Assembly: GCA_963841815.1 (NCBI GenBank)
Contig: CAWJEE010000010.1
Span: forward strand, 1 to 64,000
Direction of reading: 5' to 3'
Length of the DNA: 64,000 nucleotides
DNA from: JAOUJD01 sp963841815
GTDB lineage: Bacteria > Pseudomonadota > Gammaproteobacteria > Burkholderiales > Burkholderiaceae_F
This document shows positions 60,555-64,000 of this stretch, piece by piece; the first letter of the stretch is position 1; each line of letters starts with the position of its first letter. Below the pieces are notes generated by a model, which was not told the origin of the DNA, made no database searches, and saw only the letters and a program-made list of their open reading frames with translations. The position numbers and the translations under genes were made by a program.

Positions 60555-60630
60555 ATCAGGTCAGGGGGCGAGCTTCGGAGCGGCCGGGCGCTCGCCCCAT
60601 TGCAAAGGCAACGCAAAAGCGCCTCCGGGT

Positions 60631-61230
60631 CTATAGAGTGCCCTTGGTCGAAGGGATCGTTCCCGCGGCGCGGGGATCGTGCTCGACCGCCATGCGCAGC
60701 GCCCGGGCGAACGCCTTGAAGACGGTTTCGCACTGGTGATGCGCGTTGTCGCCTCGCAGGTTGTCCACGTGCAGCGTGACCAGCGCGTGATTGACGAAAC
60801 CCTGGAAGAACTCGTGCGCGAGATCGACGTCGAATTCGCCGATCATCGACCGCGTGAAGCGCACGTTCCAGACGAGTTCAGGGCGTCCCGAAAGGTCGAT
60901 GACCACGCGCGACAGCGCTTCGTCGAGCGGCACGTACGCGTGCCCGTAGCGGCGCACGCCGGCCTTGTCGGCGACCGCCCTGGCGAACGCCTGGCCGAGC
61001 GTGATGCCGACGTCCTCGACCGTGTGGTGGCCGTCGATGTGGAGGTCGCCCTTGGCCTGCACGACGAGGTCGACCAGCCCGTGGCGCGCGATCTGCTCGA
61101 GCATGTGGTCGAAGAAGCCGATGCCGGTCGCGAGTTCGGAGCGCCCGCTACCGTCGAGGTCGACGGCCACGCGGATCTGCGTTTCCTTGGTGTCGCGAAC
61201 CACCTCGGCTCGACGGGAAGCTGGGGTCAT
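60631..61230 (-). CDS. hisB: Imidazoleglycerol-phosphate dehydratase
   Basis: A 199-residue manganese enzyme that dehydrates imidazole glycerol phosphate. It carries the two metal-binding repeats DGHHTVEDVGI and DNAHHQCETVFK. It is the single-function form, without the histidinol phosphatase domain found in E. coli. Its ATG overlaps the hisC stop (ATGA). Confidence 0.96.
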   Translation of the reverse strand: MTPASRRAEVVRDTKETQIRVAVDLDGSGRSELATGIGFFDHMLEQIARHGLVDLVVQAKGDLHIDGHHTVEDVGITLGQAFARAVADKAGVRRYGHAYVPLDEALSRVVIDLSGRPELVWNVRFTRSMIGEFDVDLAHEFFQGFVNHALVTLHVDNLRGDNAHHQCETVFKAFARALRMAVEHDPRAAGTIPSTKGTL

Positions 61231-62312
61231 TGTGGTGTCCCGATGACGGCGCGCAGCGCCTTGATGAAGGTCTGGTTCTCGGCCGCGGTGCCGACGGTCA
61301 CGCGCAGGCACCCTTCGAGCCGAGGGTGCATGCGCGAGACGTTCTTGATCAGTATGCCGCGCTCCTTCAGTCCCGCAAACACGTGGTCGGGGCGGATGAC
61401 GCGGAACAGGATGAAGTTCGCCGCCGAAGGGAACGCGAGAACGCCGTGGGTCTTGCCCAGCGCCGCGGCGAGCCTGCCACGCTCCGCGCGCAGCGTGGCG
61501 GCCTGCCCGTCGAGTACGGCCAGGTTCTCGAGCATCAGGTCGGCCGCCGCCAGCGTCAGCACGTTGACGTTGTACGGCGGGCGAACCTTGTCGAACTGCT
61601 CGATCCAGTCCGGATGCCCCACCAGGTAACCAAGACGGATCCCGGCGAGCCCCAGCTTCGACATGGTCCGCAGCACGAGCATGTTCGCCCGGCGCGGCAA
61701 CTCCGACATCCACGTGTCCTGCGCGAAGGGAAGGTAGGCCTCGTCGATCACGACGACGCCGGGCGCCGACTGCAGCACTTGTTCGACCACCGCGCGGTCG
61801 AACAGGTTGCCGGTCGGGTTGTTCGGATGCGAGATGAAGACCACTGCGGGCCGGTGCTCCTCGATCGCCGCAAGCAGCGCCGGTGCGTCGAGCGAAAAGT
61901 CCGCCTTCAGCGGCACGCCCACGAATCGGCATCGATTGAAGCGCGCCGACATCTCGTACATCACGAAGCTCGGCGACGGCGCCAGCACCACGGCGTCGGG
62001 CCGGGCGCACGCCTGGATCACGAGGTGGATCAGTTCGTCCGAGCCGTTGCCGAGCATCAACTGCACGTCCTCAGGGACGCCCATCGCTCGCGCCAGCCGC
62101 TCCTTGAACGCTCTGGGATCGGACAGCGGATAGCGGTTGAGGGCGGTGCGCCCGAGCCGGTCGCCGAGTTGCTGCATCAGCCCGGGCGGCAGCGGGAACG
62201 GGTTCTCCATCGCGTCGAGCTTGATCAGCCCGACGGCACTCGGCACCGGGTACGCGCTGATCGCGCGCACGTCGTCGCGCAGCACCGAGAGGTCGGGTCG
62301 ATCGCTGCTCAT
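61227..62312 (-). CDS. hisC: Histidinol-phosphate aminotransferase
   Basis: A 361-residue PLP enzyme. The PLP lysine is in LRTMSKLGLAG, preceded by the cofactor-binding SHPNNPTGN and VVIDEAYLPF. The start is ATG 62312 (MSSDRPDLS), overlapping hisD by four bases; the frame is open further upstream but without family similarity. Confidence 0.96.
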   Translation of the reverse strand: MSSDRPDLSVLRDDVRAISAYPVPSAVGLIKLDAMENPFPLPPGLMQQLGDRLGRTALNRYPLSDPRAFKERLARAMGVPEDVQLMLGNGSDELIHLVIQACARPDAVVLAPSPSFVMYEMSARFNRCRFVGVPLKADFSLDAPALLAAIEEHRPAVVFISHPNNPTGNLFDRAVVEQVLQSAPGVVVIDEAYLPFAQDTWMSELPRRANMLVLRTMSKLGLAGIRLGYLVGHPDWIEQFDKVRPPYNVNVLTLAAADLMLENLAVLDGQAATLRAERGRLAAALGKTHGVLAFPSAANFILFRVIRPDHVFAGLKERGILIKNVSRMHPRLEGCLRVTVGTAAENQTFIKALRAVIGTPQ

Positions 62313-63610
62313 CGCGGTTTCAGCCGGTACTCCGCGCTGGCGGCGTGCGCGGGCAACTGCTCGCCGCGCGCGAGCGTCGAAGCGACGCGCCCGAGCGTCT
62401 GCGCGCCGGCCTCCGACACGCGGATCAGGCTGGTGCGCTTCTGGAAGTCGTACACGCCCAGCGGAGACGAGAAGCGCGCCGTGCGCGCGGTCGGCAGCAC
62501 GTGGTTGGGCCCGGCGCAGTAGTCGCCGAGCGCTTCGCTGGTGTGGCGACCGAGGAAGAGCGCGCCCGCGTGCCGGATCTTCGCGGCCCACCGTTCCGGG
62601 TCGTCGGTCGAGATCTCGAGGTGCTCGGGCGCGATGCGGTCGGCGATCGCGCAGGCTTCCTCGAGGTCCCGGGTCAGGATCAGGGCACCGCGGTTTCCCA
62701 GCGACCGCTCGATGATCGCGCGCCGCGGCATCGTCGGCAGCAGCTTCGCGATCGACGACTGCACCTGTTCGATGAAGGCAGGATCGGGCGTGAGCAGGAT
62801 CGCCTGCGCCAGTTCGTCGTGCTCGGCCTGGGAGAAGAGATCCATGGCGATCCAGTCCGGATCGGTCCTGCCGTCGCAGATCACCAGGATTTCGCTCGGC
62901 CCGGCGATCATGTCGATGCCGACGACGCCGAACACGCGTCGCTTCGCGGCCGCCACGTAGGCGTTGCCCGGTCCGACGATCTTGTCGACGGCCGGCACCG
63001 TTTCCGTGCCGTACGCCAGCGCGGCCACCGCCTGCGCGCCGCCGATCGCGAACGCGCGCGACACGCCGGCCAGGGCCGCGGCCGCGAGCACCAGCGGGTT
63101 GCGCTTGCCGTCCGGCGTCGGCACGACCATCACGATGTTCTCCACGCCAGCCACGTGCGCGGGCAGCGCGTTCATCAGGAGCGACGAGGGGTAAGCCGCG
63201 AGCCCGCCCGGCACGTAGAGGCCGACGCTGTCGAGCGCGTTCACGCGCTGGCCCAGCTCGGTGCCGTCGTCCTCGGTGTAGGTCCAGGAGGTCGCCACCT
63301 GGTGCTCGTGAAAGGCGCGGATGCGCCGTGCGGCCGTCTCGAGTGCGACGCGCTGCTCGTTCGGCAGCGCGTCGAGCGCCGCCCGCATTTCAGCGGCCGG
63401 TATCTCGAGCTCGGCGACCGACGACGCGCGCATGCGGTCGAAGCGGTTCGTGTACTCCAGCAGCGCGGCGTCGCCGCGCGTCCTGACCTCGTCGACGATC
63501 GTGGCCGCGACGCGGTCGATCTCGCGATCGATCGCGGTGTCCACGGCGACGAGGTCGGCGAACTGCGCGTCGAAGGTCGGCTGCCGGCTGTCGAGCGTCC
63601 TCACCTTCAT
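62309..63610 (-). CDS. hisD: Histidinol dehydrogenase
   Basis: A 433-residue zinc enzyme that oxidises histidinol to histidine in two NAD-dependent steps. It has the family signature segments DMIAGPSEILVICDG and APEHLEI, and the zinc and catalytic residues in SQAEHDELAQAIL and GDYCAGPNHVLPT. It overlaps hisG and hisC by four bases each. Confidence 0.96.
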   Translation of the reverse strand: MKVRTLDSRQPTFDAQFADLVAVDTAIDREIDRVAATIVDEVRTRGDAALLEYTNRFDRMRASSVAELEIPAAEMRAALDALPNEQRVALETAARRIRAFHEHQVATSWTYTEDDGTELGQRVNALDSVGLYVPGGLAAYPSSLLMNALPAHVAGVENIVMVVPTPDGKRNPLVLAAAALAGVSRAFAIGGAQAVAALAYGTETVPAVDKIVGPGNAYVAAAKRRVFGVVGIDMIAGPSEILVICDGRTDPDWIAMDLFSQAEHDELAQAILLTPDPAFIEQVQSSIAKLLPTMPRRAIIERSLGNRGALILTRDLEEACAIADRIAPEHLEISTDDPERWAAKIRHAGALFLGRHTSEALGDYCAGPNHVLPTARTARFSSPLGVYDFQKRTSLIRVSEAGAQTLGRVASTLARGEQLPAHAASAEYRLKPR

Positions 63611-64000
63611 TCGCGCACCGCCTGCTGGATGCGCTCGACGATCGGCATCAGCGCCTCGCGCTTCAGCTTCATCGACGACTGGTTGACGATCAGCCGGGAC
63701 GAGATCGGCGCGATCTCCTCCACCTCGACCAGGTCGTTCGCCTTCAGCGTGCCGCCGGACGACACGAGGTCGACGATCACGTCGGCCAGTCCGGCCAGCG
63801 GCGCCAGTTCCATCGATCCGTACAGCTTGATCACGTCGACGTGCACGCCCTTGGCGGCGAAGTGCTCGCGCGCGGTCTGCACATACTTGGTCGCGACCCG
63901 CAGCCGCGCGCCGCGGCGCACTGCGTTGGCGTAGTCGAAGCCCGCGGGCACGGCGACGCACAACCGGCAGCGCGCGATGTTGAGGTCGACCGGCTGGTAC
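63607..64000 (-). CDS. hisG: ATP phosphoribosyltransferase, 5' part cut by window
   Basis: The C-terminal 130 residues of the enzyme that starts histidine synthesis. RLRVATKYVQTAREHF, IKLYGSMELAPLAGLADVIVDLV and the PRPP loop VSSGGTLKANDL are present. It appears to be the short form, without the regulatory domain after VSSGGTL, so it should need a HisZ partner. The gene continues beyond 64000. Confidence 0.93.
   Translation of the reverse strand, partial: YQPVDLNIARCRLCVAVPAGFDYANAVRRGARLRVATKYVQTAREHFAAKGVHVDVIKLYGSMELAPLAGLADVIVDLVSSGGTLKANDLVEVEEIAPISSRLIVNQSSMKLKREALMPIVERIQQAVRE

Overview
The window reads as chromosomal DNA of a high-GC betaproteobacterium, most likely of the order Burkholderiales or a close relative. 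The evidence is the gene orders rpe-gph-trpE-trpG-trpD-trpC and hisGDCB-hisHAFIE-hit-tatABC-degQ-petABC-sspAB, the 16S-tRNA-Ile-tRNA-Ala-23S-5S layout, and the sequences of NikR, ApaG, SspA and SspB. The species cannot be named from this alone.

Layout. 1-6.1 kb: the end of nikR, then a complete rRNA operon on the minus strand, with a strong promoter, boxA elements and a terminator. 6.3-18 kb: metabolic genes (enoyl-CoA hydratase, a PAS/GAF/GGDEF/EAL protein, protoporphyrinogen oxidase, an acrylyl-CoA reductase-like enzyme, an exported methyltransferase-like protein, an APC permease, DUF599 and DUF4396 membrane proteins, an M61 peptidase). 18-24.3 kb: ung and the rpe-gph-trpEGDC cluster, minus strand. 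24.3-28.3 kb: apaG, a 35-residue membrane protein, mltA, dsbC and a ubiH-type hydroxylase. 28.4-29.6 kb: a small accessory islet with an interrupted tRNA-Phe copy, an intact tRNA-Phe, higBA and a 57-residue stub of a type I restriction R subunit. 29.6-33.7 kb: an aapJQMP-type amino-acid ABC transporter. 33.9-42.1 kb: an exported isochorismatase-like protein, then a five-gene peptide-type ABC transporter coupled by 4-base overlaps to an N-formylglutamate amidohydrolase and an aspartoacylase-like deacylase. 42.1-48.8 kb: an MBL hydrolase, a DUF4136 lipoprotein, hemA-prfA-prmC, grxD, ubiX and mscL. 48.9-64 kb: tRNA-Thr and the ssp-pet-deg-tat-his superlocus, running off the window inside hisG.

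Two window-wide patterns matter. First, nearly every long conserved gene from about 22.3 to 46.5 kb is broken by single-base indels, mostly one extra base, while genes on both sides are intact. This looks like a poor-quality consensus stretch, and those genes are annotated at full extent as probably functional. Second, a family of nested-palindrome intergenic repeats occurs at about 36.24, 50.27 and 60.51 kb, with paired substitutions that keep the stems. A more distant relative sits inside the damaged tRNA-Phe copy at 28.43 kb. This repeat family and the N-acyl amino acid uptake operon are the best candidates for something undescribed.
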